The translations under genes were made by a program, and so were the position numbers. From Chloroflexota bacterium (GTDB taxonomy: Bacteria; Chloroflexota; Dormibacteria; Dormibacterales; Dormibacteraceae), in NCBI GenBank assembly GCA_005880175.1, contig VBJR01000379.1, positions 38,452-58,355 on the forward strand: DNA of 19,904 nt, given 5' to 3'. The notes beneath the pieces are model-generated. The model made no database searches. It had not been told where the DNA came from and saw only the letters and a program-made list of their open reading frames with translations. This document shows positions 13,133-19,904 of this stretch, piece after piece. Each line of letters opens with the position of its first letter. The first letter of the stretch is position 1.

Positions 13133-13942
13133 GTGATTCCCGTCGCGCAGCCCGACGCCGACGCGTTCGCCTTTGCCTTCAGCGGCGGCCGCATGCTGGT
13201 CCGGCCCGGCCTGGAGGTCCCCGACTTCGCCGCCCTGGGCGGCGTGGACCGCCTGGCCGCCGGCCCGATCCTGCTCGGCCAGATCGACGGCCGCTCGTGC
13301 TACGCGGTGGGCCTGGAGGAGGGCGAGCCGCCCGACGGGCTGACCGGTGTGGCCCTGCGGGAGCTGTTCTCCCGGATGGAGAACGGCCCGCTCGTGGCGA
13401 TGGCCGGGCGCGCCTCGCAGACGCTGGACTGGTGGTTCGGCCACGCCTACTGCGGCCGCTGCGGGCAGCCGACCGAGCCGCACGAGAAGGAGATGGCCCG
13501 CGCCTGCCCGGGCTGCGGCGTCCTGCACTTCCCCCGCATCAACCCGGCCGTGATCACGCTGGTCCACCGCGGCGAGGACGAGATCCTGCTGGCCCACGAC
13601 CGCCGCTTCCGGGCCGGCTTCTTCGCCCTGCTGGCCGGCTTCGTGGAGGCGGGGGAGACGCTGGAGCAGACGGTCGTGCGCGAGGTCCGCGAGGAGGTCG
13701 GCCTCGAGGTGGAGGACCTGCGCTACTTCGGCAGCCAGTCCTGGCCGTTCCCGAGCCAGCTCATGGTCGGCTTCTTCGCGCGCTACCGCTCGGGGGAGAT
13801 CCGGGTCCAGGAGGAGGAGCTGACCGAGGCGCGCTGGTTCCCCCTCGACGCCCTGCCCGGGCCCGGCGACCGGCCGGCCGGGTTCAGCATCGCGGGCCGC
13901 CTGATCGCCCGCTACCTGGAGGACGCGGCGGCGCGCCGCTAG
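13133..13942 (+). CDS. nudC: NAD+/NADH diphosphatase, NudC type
   Basis: A 269-residue Nudix hydrolase, close to the usual length of NudC. It has the zinc ribbon C107-x2-C110 and C125-x2-C128 (AYCGRCGQPTEPHEKE, then ACPGCG), followed by FPRINPAVI. The complete Nudix box is GFVEAGETLEQTVVREVREE (169-188) plus VGL. The NudC-specific motif SQSWPFPSQLMVGF (201-214) discriminates it from other Nudix enzymes. Such enzymes cleave NADH to NMNH and AMP, and in E. coli also remove NAD caps from RNA. GTG 13133 is supported by a CAAGAT box 6 nt upstream and by the match of the N-terminus to the family length. It lies 29 nt downstream of the DUF3048 gene. Confidence 0.95.
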   Translation: MIPVAQPDADAFAFAFSGGRMLVRPGLEVPDFAALGGVDRLAAGPILLGQIDGRSCYAVGLEEGEPPDGLTGVALRELFSRMENGPLVAMAGRASQTLDWWFGHAYCGRCGQPTEPHEKEMARACPGCGVLHFPRINPAVITLVHRGEDEILLAHDRRFRAGFFALLAGFVEAGETLEQTVVREVREEVGLEVEDLRYFGSQSWPFPSQLMVGFFARYRSGEIRVQEEELTEARWFPLDALPGPGDRPAGFSIAGRLIARYLEDAAARR

Positions 13943-13969
13943 CCCGGGGACGATCTTTCAGAGCGGATC

Positions 13970-14128
13970 GAAGCACGAGGCCACGGAGGACACGAAGACG
14001 CACGAAGAGCCTGGTGCTGCCGCTTCGCCGGCTTTCGTGGAGCAACCCGGACGTGGTCTCGGCGGTGGTCGGTGACCCGCTCGCCGAGCCCTTCGTGCGT
14101 CTTCGTGCGCTTCGTGCCTAGGTGCTTC
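13970..14128. repeat. 159-bp imperfect inverted-repeat element with CACGAAG iterations
   Basis: Two 38-nt arms (13970-14007 and 14091-14128) are reverse complements apart from 7 mismatches clustered in the outer half; the inner 17 bases match exactly. Each arm contains spaced CACGAAG units (for example CACGAAGACGCACGAAG at 13991-14007). The 83-nt centre has no gene. Similar CACGAAG-rich palindromic sequences are scattered through many environmental bacterial genomes, so this is probably a REP/MITE-like dispersed repeat. It fills most of the 250-bp gap between the Nudix and glycosylase genes. Confidence 0.75.
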
Positions 14129-14192
14129 AGGTCGCTCGAATGGATCACCGGCACGATCTCGGCTTCCGGACGTCGACGGATTCGATAATCGG

Positions 14193-14813
14193 CTAGTCCG
14201 GGACCACCGTCTCCGCCGCGCGCCAGCAGTACCAGGCCGCGATCGTGCGGTACGGCCGGTACGGGTCGCCGAGCAGCAGCAGGTCCTTGGATTTGGGGGG
14301 CTCGGCCAGGCCGTGGATCAGCGCGTAGCCCTTCCGGACGCCCAGGTCGTCCACCGGCCACACGTCGAGCCGGCGCAGCTGGAACATCAGGAACATCTCC
14401 GCGGTCCAGCGCCCGATCCCGCGCACCATCGACAGGCGGGCGACGATCTGGTCGTCGGACAGGGCGTCCAGCTCGCCCAGCGGCGCCGTGCCGTCCAGCA
14501 CCTTCGCGGCCAGGTCCCGGATCGAGGCGGTCTTGGCGCCCGACATCCCGGCTGCCCGGAACGCCGGCTCCGGCAGGGCCAGCACCGCCTCGGGCGTCAG
14601 GCCGTCGGGCATCGTCGCGAGGAACCGGCCGTGGATGGCGCTGGCCGCCCGGCCGGCGAGCTGCTGGAACGTGATCGCGCGCACCAGCGCGGCGAATGGG
14701 GTCTCGTGCGGCGGGCGGAGGTCGGGCGGTCCGACCGCCTCGATGACCCGGCCGAGGGCGGGGTCGCGCCGCGCCAGCTCGGCGGCGTCGGCGGCGAGGT
14801 CTTGCGTGTCCAT
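14193..14813 (-). CDS. DNA-3-methyladenine glycosylase, HhH-GPD (AlkA-like)
   Basis: A 206-residue base-excision glycosylase of the AlkA/MAG group without the N-terminal domain of E. coli AlkA. The early [19 protein letters not shown] (42-60) is the helix next to the base pocket. [18 protein letters not shown] (127-144) is the helix-hairpin-helix DNA grip. [11 protein letters not shown] (153-163) carries the catalytic Asp, most likely D156 by analogy with AlkA D238. It should excise alkylated purines from DNA. ATG 14813 was chosen because it precedes the conserved domain at the normal distance and has TACCCT 11 nt upstream. It diverges from the epoxide hydrolase gene. Confidence 0.93.
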   Translation of the reverse strand: MDTQDLAADAAELARRDPALGRVIEAVGPPDLRPPHETPFAALVRAITFQQLAGRAASAIHGRFLATMPDGLTPEAVLALPEPAFRAAGMSGAKTASIRDLAAKVLDGTAPLGELDALSDDQIVARLSMVRGIGRWTAEMFLMFQLRRLDVWPVDDLGVRKGYALIHGLAEPPKSKDLLLLGDPYRPYRTIAAWYCWRAAETVVPD

Positions 14814-14824
14814 CTGACCGAACA

Positions 14825-14830
14825 AGGGTA
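14825..14830 (-). promoter_or_regulatory. TACCCT -10-like box for the glycosylase gene
   Basis: Minus-strand TACCCT ends 11 nt before ATG 14813, leaving only a few leader bases. It is the same hexamer as the box before the TMEM175-type gene. Confidence 0.4.
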
Positions 14831-14882
14831 CGGCGAACCGGTCCGGCGGGCCTCCGGTCCCAAAGGGAATGGATCGTTCTGT

Positions 14883-14936
14883 TCTGCTATAATTGGAGCA
14901 GAGCACTTCGTTCCGTTCCAAGTGCCCCAGAGGAGG
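14883..14936 (+). promoter_or_regulatory. TATAAT promoter inside a dyad, plus strong Shine-Dalgarno, for the epoxide hydrolase
   Basis: A perfect TATAAT (14888-14893) lies within the inverted repeat TCTGCT (14883-14888) / AGCAGA (14897-14902). No good -35 is found 17 nt upstream. AGGAGG (14931-14936) is 6 nt before ATG 14943, giving a leader of about 40 nt. The dyad overlapping the -10 is placed as a repressor operator would be; no regulator gene is adjacent, so control is inferred. Confidence 0.55.
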
Positions 14937-14942
14937 AGACCA

Positions 14943-16097
14943 ATGAGCGAGATCAGGCCGTTCCGCATCGCCGTCCCCCAGGCCGACCTGGACGACCTGC
15001 GCGACCGGCTGGCCCGGACTCGCTGGCCGGACGAGCTGCCTGGCGTGGGCTGGAGCCGCGGGGTCCCGGTGGGCTACCTGCGCGAGCTGGCCGACTACTG
15101 GCGCACCGCGTACGACTGGCGCCGCCACGAGGCCCGGCTGAACGAGTTCCCGCAGTACACGACCACGATCGATGGCGCCAACGTCCACTTCCTCCACGTG
15201 CGCTCGCCGGAGCCGGATGCCCTCCCGCTGGTCCTGACCCACGGCTGGCCCGGGTCCGTCGTCGAGTTCCTCCAGGTGATCGGGCCGCTCTCGGATCCCC
15301 GCGCCCACGGCGGCGACCCGGCGGACGCCTTCCACCTGGTGATCCCGTCCCTGCCGGGGTTCGGCTTCTCCGGTCCCGTCGCCGAGCCTGGCTGGGGGAG
15401 CAAGCGGATGGCGCGCGCGCTCGCGGAACTGATGCGCAGGCTCGGCTACGAGCGCTACGGCGCCCAGGGCGGCGACTGGGGCGCGTTCGTCGCGCCGGCG
15501 GTGGGCCGCGCCGACGCCGGCCACGTGCTCGGCGTCCACGTCAACGCCGCGACGATGGGCTTCATCCCATTCGGCCCGGTCGAGCCGGACGAGCTGGCCA
15601 CGTTCACCGAGGCGGAGAAGGCGCGCCTGGCCCGGCTGGGCAACTTCCTCAGCGACATGAACGGGTACTTCCAGCTCCAGGCGACGCGGCCGCAAACGCT
15701 GGCCTACGGCCTGGCCGACTCCCCGGTCGGCCAGCTCGCGTGGATCGTCGAGAAGTTCAAGGAGTGGACCGCCTCGGCTGCCGAGCTGCCCGAGGACGCG
15801 GTGGACCGCGACCACCTGCTCACCAACGTGATGCTGTACTGGCTCACGAACACGGCGGCCTCGTCGGGCGCGCTGTACTACGAGAACATGCACGCGAGCT
15901 CGTGGGGCACCCCGCCCGGCACCACGCCCACCGGCGTGGCCGTGTTCGGCGAGGACGTGGCCATCCGGCGCTACGCGGAGCGCGGCAACACGATCGTCCA
16001 CTGGTCCGACTTCGACGAGGGCGGCCACTTCGCCGCGATGGAGACGCCCGACCTGCTGGTCGGCGACGTGCGTTCGTTCTTCCGGACCCTGCGCTGA
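14943..16097 (+). CDS. Epoxide hydrolase (EHN domain plus alpha/beta-hydrolase)
   Basis: A 384-residue enzyme of microsomal-type epoxide hydrolase architecture. The N-terminal EHN region (about 5-110) begins [20 protein letters not shown] and contains [20 protein letters not shown] (52-71). The oxyanion motif is HGWPGS (100-105). The nucleophile is D178 in GAQGGDWGA and the catalytic His is H362 in [14 protein letters not shown]; cap tyrosines such as Y312/Y313 (GALYYENM) could activate the epoxide. It converts epoxides to diols through an ester intermediate, with no signal peptide and so presumably in the cytosol. ATG 14943 has a strong AGGAGG 6 nt upstream, unusual in this window. Its own regulated-looking promoter suggests inducible expression, perhaps by its substrate. 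Confidence 0.94.
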   Translation: MSEIRPFRIAVPQADLDDLRDRLARTRWPDELPGVGWSRGVPVGYLRELADYWRTAYDWRRHEARLNEFPQYTTTIDGANVHFLHVRSPEPDALPLVLTHGWPGSVVEFLQVIGPLSDPRAHGGDPADAFHLVIPSLPGFGFSGPVAEPGWGSKRMARALAELMRRLGYERYGAQGGDWGAFVAPAVGRADAGHVLGVHVNAATMGFIPFGPVEPDELATFTEAEKARLARLGNFLSDMNGYFQLQATRPQTLAYGLADSPVGQLAWIVEKFKEWTASAAELPEDAVDRDHLLTNVMLYWLTNTAASSGALYYENMHASSWGTPPGTTPTGVAVFGEDVAIRRYAERGNTIVHWSDFDEGGHFAAMETPDLLVGDVRSFFRTLR

Positions 16098-16142
16098 CCG
16101 TTGTGATTAGATTCGGCAGAGTCGGGAGGAACTGGAGGGGCG

Positions 16143-17357
16143 ATGAGCCACGGGGCGGGCATGTGGTCGAGGATGGTCGCGGGCCTCCATGGCGAGGTCT
16201 CCGTCGATGCGCTGGAGGGCTATCGGCAGGCGGGTTCGACCGTCTACGACCTGCTCGACCGGGTCCAGCGACGGCGCGACGAGGCGAGGCTGGGCGAGCG
16301 CAGCCCGTGGGAGGCGGATCACGGCCTCCAGTGCCAGGTCGCGTTCGCGTGGAACGCGTTCGTCCTCCAGACGCTCGGCGACGAGCTCGTCGCCGCCGGC
16401 ACGGACGCCGACGGGGCGGACGGCTTCCTGCCGAGGGTGACGGCCGACCAGGCCGCGGCGTTCTACCAGCAGGTCGAGCCGTGGGTCAGCCGGGCCAACC
16501 AGGCCGCGACCAATCCGTCCTACGAGCCCGACGTGCTGCTGCCCGCCGAGCTGCCGCACTGGGTCGAGGTGCAGCCGTGCCCGCGGGGCCACATGGTCGC
16601 GATGATGGCGGCCGTGCGGTCGATCCAGGGGCGCGCGGAGATCGCCGTCGGCACCTTCGAGGCGGGCACCGTTCCCGAGCCGATCCGGGCGCGCTATGGC
16701 CTCGTGAAGCAGCGGATCGCGGACGCCGACACGGCGGCCGACTACGCGCTGCAGCTCTGGGCCGGCGATCCCTCGGGCCACGTCTACGACCAGGTCGAGC
16801 AGCACGTGAAGGCGGCGCTGGAGGGGTACTACCTGGCGGGGCAGATGCTCGCGATCCCGTCGCTGGCGCCGACCGCGGGCCGCGTCGAGCCGCTCCAGCG
16901 GCAGATCGTCGTGGTGCAGCCGCTGCCGGGCCCGGACAAGGTGGGCTTCGACCCGTGGTGCCTCACCGATCCGCGGTTCCAGGCGAGGGCACGGGAGGAC
17001 GAGCAGGTCCGGAGCGCGCTCGACGACATGTGGCGCCGGGATCCAGACACCCGGACGACGCTGCGCCTGCAGGCGCTGATCAACAGGGCGCTGGCCGTCG
17101 GGGCGGTCGAGCTCACCGGGCTGCACTACAACCGCTGTCCGTGGTCCGCGATCTACCTGGTGAAGCAGCCGGTCCAGATCGGCGAGCGGCGGCTGCGCGC
17201 GCTGCAGCAGTTCACGTACGCCGTCTCGACCGAGGACGGGCAGCTCGAGCACCAGCTGGTGGTCGGGACCTTCGCCCCGACCCGTCGGCCGGCGCCCGGG
17301 CCCCCGGCCGACGACGGCGGAGACCACTGGCGGCCGCCGCCGTTCCCGGTCGGCTGA
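16143..17357 (+). CDS. Hypothetical protein of 404 residues, family not recognised
   Basis: A well-supported ORF with codon use like its neighbours. GGGAGGA (16124-16130) and GGAGGGG (16134-16140) lie before ATG 16143, and a TAGATT box (16108-16113) may be its -10. The protein is soluble, with no signal peptide or membrane segment. Noticeable stretches are WEADHGLQCQVAFAWNAFVL (56-75), QPCPRGHMVAMMAAVRSIQG (144-163), FDPWCLTDPRF (269-279) and LHYNRCPWSAIYLVK (327-341). The tail (380-404) is rich in Pro, Gly and Asp and probably disordered. It follows the epoxide hydrolase by 45 nt on the same strand and ends one base from the stop of the convergent oxidoreductase beta gene. No catalytic signature is evident and I assign no function. 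Confidence 0.85.
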   Translation: MSHGAGMWSRMVAGLHGEVSVDALEGYRQAGSTVYDLLDRVQRRRDEARLGERSPWEADHGLQCQVAFAWNAFVLQTLGDELVAAGTDADGADGFLPRVTADQAAAFYQQVEPWVSRANQAATNPSYEPDVLLPAELPHWVEVQPCPRGHMVAMMAAVRSIQGRAEIAVGTFEAGTVPEPIRARYGLVKQRIADADTAADYALQLWAGDPSGHVYDQVEQHVKAALEGYYLAGQMLAIPSLAPTAGRVEPLQRQIVVVQPLPGPDKVGFDPWCLTDPRFQARAREDEQVRSALDDMWRRDPDTRTTLRLQALINRALAVGAVELTGLHYNRCPWSAIYLVKQPVQIGERRLRALQQFTYAVSTEDGQLEHQLVVGTFAPTRRPAPGPPADDGGDHWRPPPFPVG

Positions 17358-17358
17358 G

Positions 17359-18381
17359 CTAGGCCAGCTCCGACATCAGCGTCGCGAAGTCGTCGCGCTG
17401 GATTCGCAGCTCCGGCTCGCTGTACTCGCGCAGCGCGCGGGTCGGCAGGTGCTCCCGCGTGGCGAAGTCCTCGGCCTCCTCGTTGATGTAGAGCAGGCCG
17501 GTCAGCAGCTGGTTCCGCTCCCTGGCCTCCTCGATCAGCCGCATCGTGCCGATCCGGTCGGTCGGGTCGTGGTCCTCGGCCAGCTTCTTCAGCACCAGGT
17601 GCGAGCCGTCGTGCAGCTCGACCTCCTTGATGGTCCCGGGCTCGTAGTCGACGTGGATCTCCTCGAAGAACGGGATGAACGTCACGTCCTGGATCTGCTC
17701 GTCGTGGTCCTTCACCCACGAGTAGCTCTTGGTCGAGCCGTCGTGGTCGTTGAACGTCACGCAGGGCGAGATCACGTCCAGCACGGCCGTGCCCCGGTGG
17801 GCGACCGCCGCCTTGATCAGCGGCACCAGCTGCTTGCCGTCGCCGGAGAACGAGCGGGCGACGAAGCTGCAGCCCAGCGTCAGCGCGACCGCGCACGGGT
17901 CGATCGGCTGGTACGTGTTGACGCTGCCCCGCTTCTGGACCGAGCCGACGTCGGCCGTGGCCGAGAACTGGCCCTTGGTCAGGCCGTACGTGCCGTTGTC
18001 CTCGATGATGTACGTGCAGTCCACGTTCCGGCGCATCAGGTGCATGAACCCGCCCAGCCCGATCGACACGGTGTCGCCGTCGCCGCTGACGCCGAGCATC
18101 ACCAGCTTGCGGTTGGCCAGGCCGGCGCCGGTCGTCAGCGCCGCCATCCGGCCGTGGACGCCGTTGAAGCCGTGGGCCTGGTCCACCAGGTACGCCGGCG
18201 TCTTCGAGGAGCAGCCGATGCCGCTCATCTTGGCCAGCGTGTGCGGCTCGACGCCCAGCTCGTACAGCGCCTTGATCATGTGGTTCGTGATCGAGTTGTG
18301 GCCGCACCCCGCGCAGAGCGTGGTCGCGGCGCCCTTGTAGGCGTCGCGCGGGAGTCCGATCCGGTTCAGGGTGGCACTCAT
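17359..18381 (-). CDS. 2-oxoacid:ferredoxin oxidoreductase, beta subunit
   Basis: A 340-residue thiamine-pyrophosphate subunit. CAGCGHNSI (23-31) with C57 and C207 supplies the four Cys that bind the [4Fe-4S] cluster in Sulfolobus-type two-subunit enzymes. GDGDTVSIGLGGFMHLMRRN (100-119) and IEDNGTYGLTKGQ (126-138) are the TPP/Mg binding motif. The enzyme decarboxylates a 2-oxoacid (2-oxoglutarate or pyruvate) with CoA and reduces ferredoxin; substrate choice cannot be read here. ATG 18381 overlaps the alpha stop by ATGA, so the two subunits are translated together. The residues after 300 (LREYSEPELRIQRDDFATLM) form a C-terminal tail typical of actinobacterial-like members. All ligands are intact. 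Confidence 0.95.
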   Translation of the reverse strand: MSATLNRIGLPRDAYKGAATTLCAGCGHNSITNHMIKALYELGVEPHTLAKMSGIGCSSKTPAYLVDQAHGFNGVHGRMAALTTGAGLANRKLVMLGVSGDGDTVSIGLGGFMHLMRRNVDCTYIIEDNGTYGLTKGQFSATADVGSVQKRGSVNTYQPIDPCAVALTLGCSFVARSFSGDGKQLVPLIKAAVAHRGTAVLDVISPCVTFNDHDGSTKSYSWVKDHDEQIQDVTFIPFFEEIHVDYEPGTIKEVELHDGSHLVLKKLAEDHDPTDRIGTMRLIEEARERNQLLTGLLYINEEAEDFATREHLPTRALREYSEPELRIQRDDFATLMSELA

Positions 18382-19904
18382 TGGACGGGGACTGCCTCCT
18401 CCAGCTCGAGTAGTGGTCGGGTGATGGACTCGGCGGGGATCGGACGTCCGTCGTAGTGGCGCACCGAGCGCAGCCGGCCGGCGAGCTCCACGGGCAGCTC
18501 TAGCCGGAGCAGGTCGTACAGCTGGCCGTCGCGGTTCTGCTCGATGACGTACACGCGCTCGTGCTTCCGGACGAACTCGATGATCGACGCCGAGAGCGGC
18601 AGCGCCCGCACCCGCAGGTAGTCCACGGGCAGGCCGCGCTCGCGCAGCTCGTCGCGCGCCTCCACCACCGCGTGGTGGGTGGTGCCGAACGCGATCAGGC
18701 CGATCGGGGAGCCGGCGGCGTCGTCCACGACCGGGGCCGGCATCGCCGCCCGGGCGCTCTCGAACTTGCGGACGAGGCGGTCCATGTTCCGGGCGTAGGC
18801 TTCGGCCTCCTCCGTGTACTTGGCGTCCTCGTCGTGGCCCGAGCCGCGGGTGAAGTAGCCGGCCGCCGGGTGGTTGGTGCCGGGCAGCGTCCGGTAGGCG
18901 ACGCCGTCGTGGTCCACGTCGCGGTAGCGGCCCCACTGGCCCTCCAGCCGCTCCAGGTCCTCGGCGCCGAGCACCTTGCCGCGGTCGAACTGCCGCTCCG
19001 GGTACGTGAACGTGGGCGTCATCCACAGGTTCATGCCCAGGTCCAGGTCGGAGAGGACGAACACGGCCGTCTGGAAGCGGTCGGCCAGGTCGAACGCGAC
19101 CTGGGCGAACTCGTAGCACTCCTCGACCGTGCCGGGCAGCAGCACCAGGTGCTTCGTGTCGCCGTGCGAGAGCGTGTAGACGAAGCTGAGGTCCGCCTGC
19201 GAGGTCCGCGTCGGCAGGCCCGTCGAGGGGCCGATGCGCTGGATGTCGAAGATCACCACCGGCACCTCGGCGTAGTACGCGAGGCCGCTGAACTCCGCCA
19301 TCAGCGAGATGCCGGGGCCGCTGGTGGAGGTCATCGCCCGGGCGCCCGCCCAGCCGGCGCCGACCGCCATGCCCAGCGCGGCCAGCTCGTCCTCGGCCTG
19401 CACGATCGCGATCTTCTTCTCGCCCGTCTCCGCGTCGATGCGGAAGCGGTCCGCGTAGCCGATCAGGTTCTCGCAGAGGCTGGACGACGGCGTGATCGGG
19501 TACCACGCGGCCACCGTGCAGCCGCCCATCACGCAGCCGAGCGCGGCCGCCTGGTTGCCCTCGATCAGGACGAGGCCGTCGGTGACCCCGGTCATCGGCT
19601 TCAGCGCGTAGCCGGTCCTCTGGTCCTTGAAGTTGTCCTGCCAGAACTGGTAGCCGACGCAGGCGGCGTCGACGTTGACCTGCCAGGCCTTGGGCTTCGA
19701 CTGGAACGTCCGCCGGATGCCGTGCTCGATCGCCTCGAAGGGGATGTCGAGCAGGCCCGCGACCACGCCCACGTACAGCATGTTGGTCAGCTGCTTGCGC
19801 AGGGTGTCGCTGGCGATCCGGCTCTTGGCCAGCTTCGCGAACGGCACCGGGAAGTACGTGACGTCGTCCCGGGCGCCGGCCGTGGAGTACGCCTGCTCGT
19901 GGAT
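18378..19904 (-). CDS. 2-oxoacid:ferredoxin oxidoreductase, alpha subunit (gamma-alpha fusion), N-terminus outside
   Basis: The frame is open from the right edge, so 508 C-terminal residues are visible and the start lies beyond the window; the GTG at 19847 is internal. The first part (TLRKQLTNMLYVGVVAGLLD, preceding IPFEAIEHGIRRTF) is the end of the gamma domain fused at the N-terminus of alpha. The pyrimidine-binding domain follows: GNQAAALGCVMGGC, AWYPITPSSSLCENL, VQAEDELAALGMAVGAGWAG and TSTSGPGISLMAEF. The C-terminal domain contains GLIAFGTTHHAVVEARDELR and LPVDYLRVRALPL. YPITPS is the family's 2-oxoacid-binding signature. It pairs with the beta subunit through a 4-nt overlap. The complex links CoA-dependent oxidation of a 2-oxoacid to ferredoxin reduction in the cytosol. 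Confidence 0.95.
   Translation of the reverse strand: MHEQAYSTAGARDDVTYFPVPFAKLAKSRIASDTLRKQLTNMLYVGVVAGLLDIPFEAIEHGIRRTFQSKPKAWQVNVDAACVGYQFWQDNFKDQRTGYALKPMTGVTDGLVLIEGNQAAALGCVMGGCTVAAWYPITPSSSLCENLIGYADRFRIDAETGEKKIAIVQAEDELAALGMAVGAGWAGARAMTSTSGPGISLMAEFSGLAYYAEVPVVIFDIQRIGPSTGLPTRTSQADLSFVYTLSHGDTKHLVLLPGTVEECYEFAQVAFDLADRFQTAVFVLSDLDLGMNLWMTPTFTYPERQFDRGKVLGAEDLERLEGQWGRYRDVDHDGVAYRTLPGTNHPAAGYFTRGSGHDEDAKYTEEAEAYARNMDRLVRKFESARAAMPAPVVDDAAGSPIGLIAFGTTHHAVVEARDELRERGLPVDYLRVRALPLSASIIEFVRKHERVYVIEQNRDGQLYDLLRLELPVELAGRLRSVRHYDGRPIPAESITRPLLELEEAVPVQ

Noticed and set aside
13970..14128. CACGAAG repeats as a CRISPR array
   Set aside because: Units are short, degenerate and arranged as inverted arms; there are no regular spacers and no cas genes.
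1..19904. tRNA, rRNA, insertion sequence or phage genes
   Set aside because: I saw no tRNA-like cloverleaf, rRNA segment, transposase, integrase or att-like direct repeat.

Overview
The window is very GC-rich (roughly 70% by eye), with almost every third codon position G or C and many GTG starts. It encodes a two-subunit 2-oxoacid:ferredoxin oxidoreductase, a molybdenum hydroxylase of the CO/xanthine dehydrogenase family, a DUF3048 lipoprotein and a NarL-type two-component system. Many genes have a TANNNT box only 5-11 nt before the start codon, as expected for leaderless or near-leaderless mRNAs. This fits an actinobacterium (for example a deep lineage such as Thermoleophilia) or a high-GC Chloroflexota/Dormibacterota-like soil bacterium. 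The taxon is an inference, not a reading.

Layout. Positions 1-2806 (+) hold a molybdenum hydroxylase locus: the C-terminal end of the large subunit, an intercalated crotonase, the FAD subunit and the [2Fe-2S] subunit. Then come a D,D-carboxypeptidase-like protein (2833-3831, +) and an ATPase fused to a DUF234-type domain with a PD-(D/E)XK-like motif (3875-5251, +). From 9190 down to 5545 (-) runs a flippase-like membrane protein, a TMEM175-type channel, a NarL-family response regulator and its histidine kinase. The kinase is broken at a 39-bp segment that is an exact inverted copy of part of the response-regulator gene. A macro-domain gene (9280-9786, +) converges on a JmjC oxygenase gene (about 10995-9802, -). 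Just upstream of the oxygenase, under a plausible promoter and a textbook Shine-Dalgarno, lies a 40-codon ORF. Divergent to it are a methyltransferase, a frameshifted DUF3048 lipoprotein gene and a NudC-type Nudix hydrolase (11219-13942, +). A 159-bp imperfect inverted-repeat element follows. A 3-methyladenine-type DNA glycosylase (-) then diverges from an epoxide hydrolase (+), which has the only consensus TATAAT box I see, inside a dyad, plus a strong Shine-Dalgarno. A 404-residue protein I do not recognise follows, and the window ends in the beta and alpha subunits of a 2-oxoacid:ferredoxin oxidoreductase (-), alpha running off the right edge.

How it fits together. The hydroxylase plus crotonase and the epoxide hydrolase suggest catabolism of organic compounds; the oxidoreductase links 2-oxoacids to ferredoxin. 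Several genes look damaged or shortened (histidine kinase, DUF3048 protein, methyltransferase, JmjC start). Real decay and assembly error cannot be separated from sequence alone. The most interesting places are the inverted repeat that truncates the kinase, the 40-codon ORF beside the JmjC oxygenase, and the repeated use of start-proximal TANNNT boxes.
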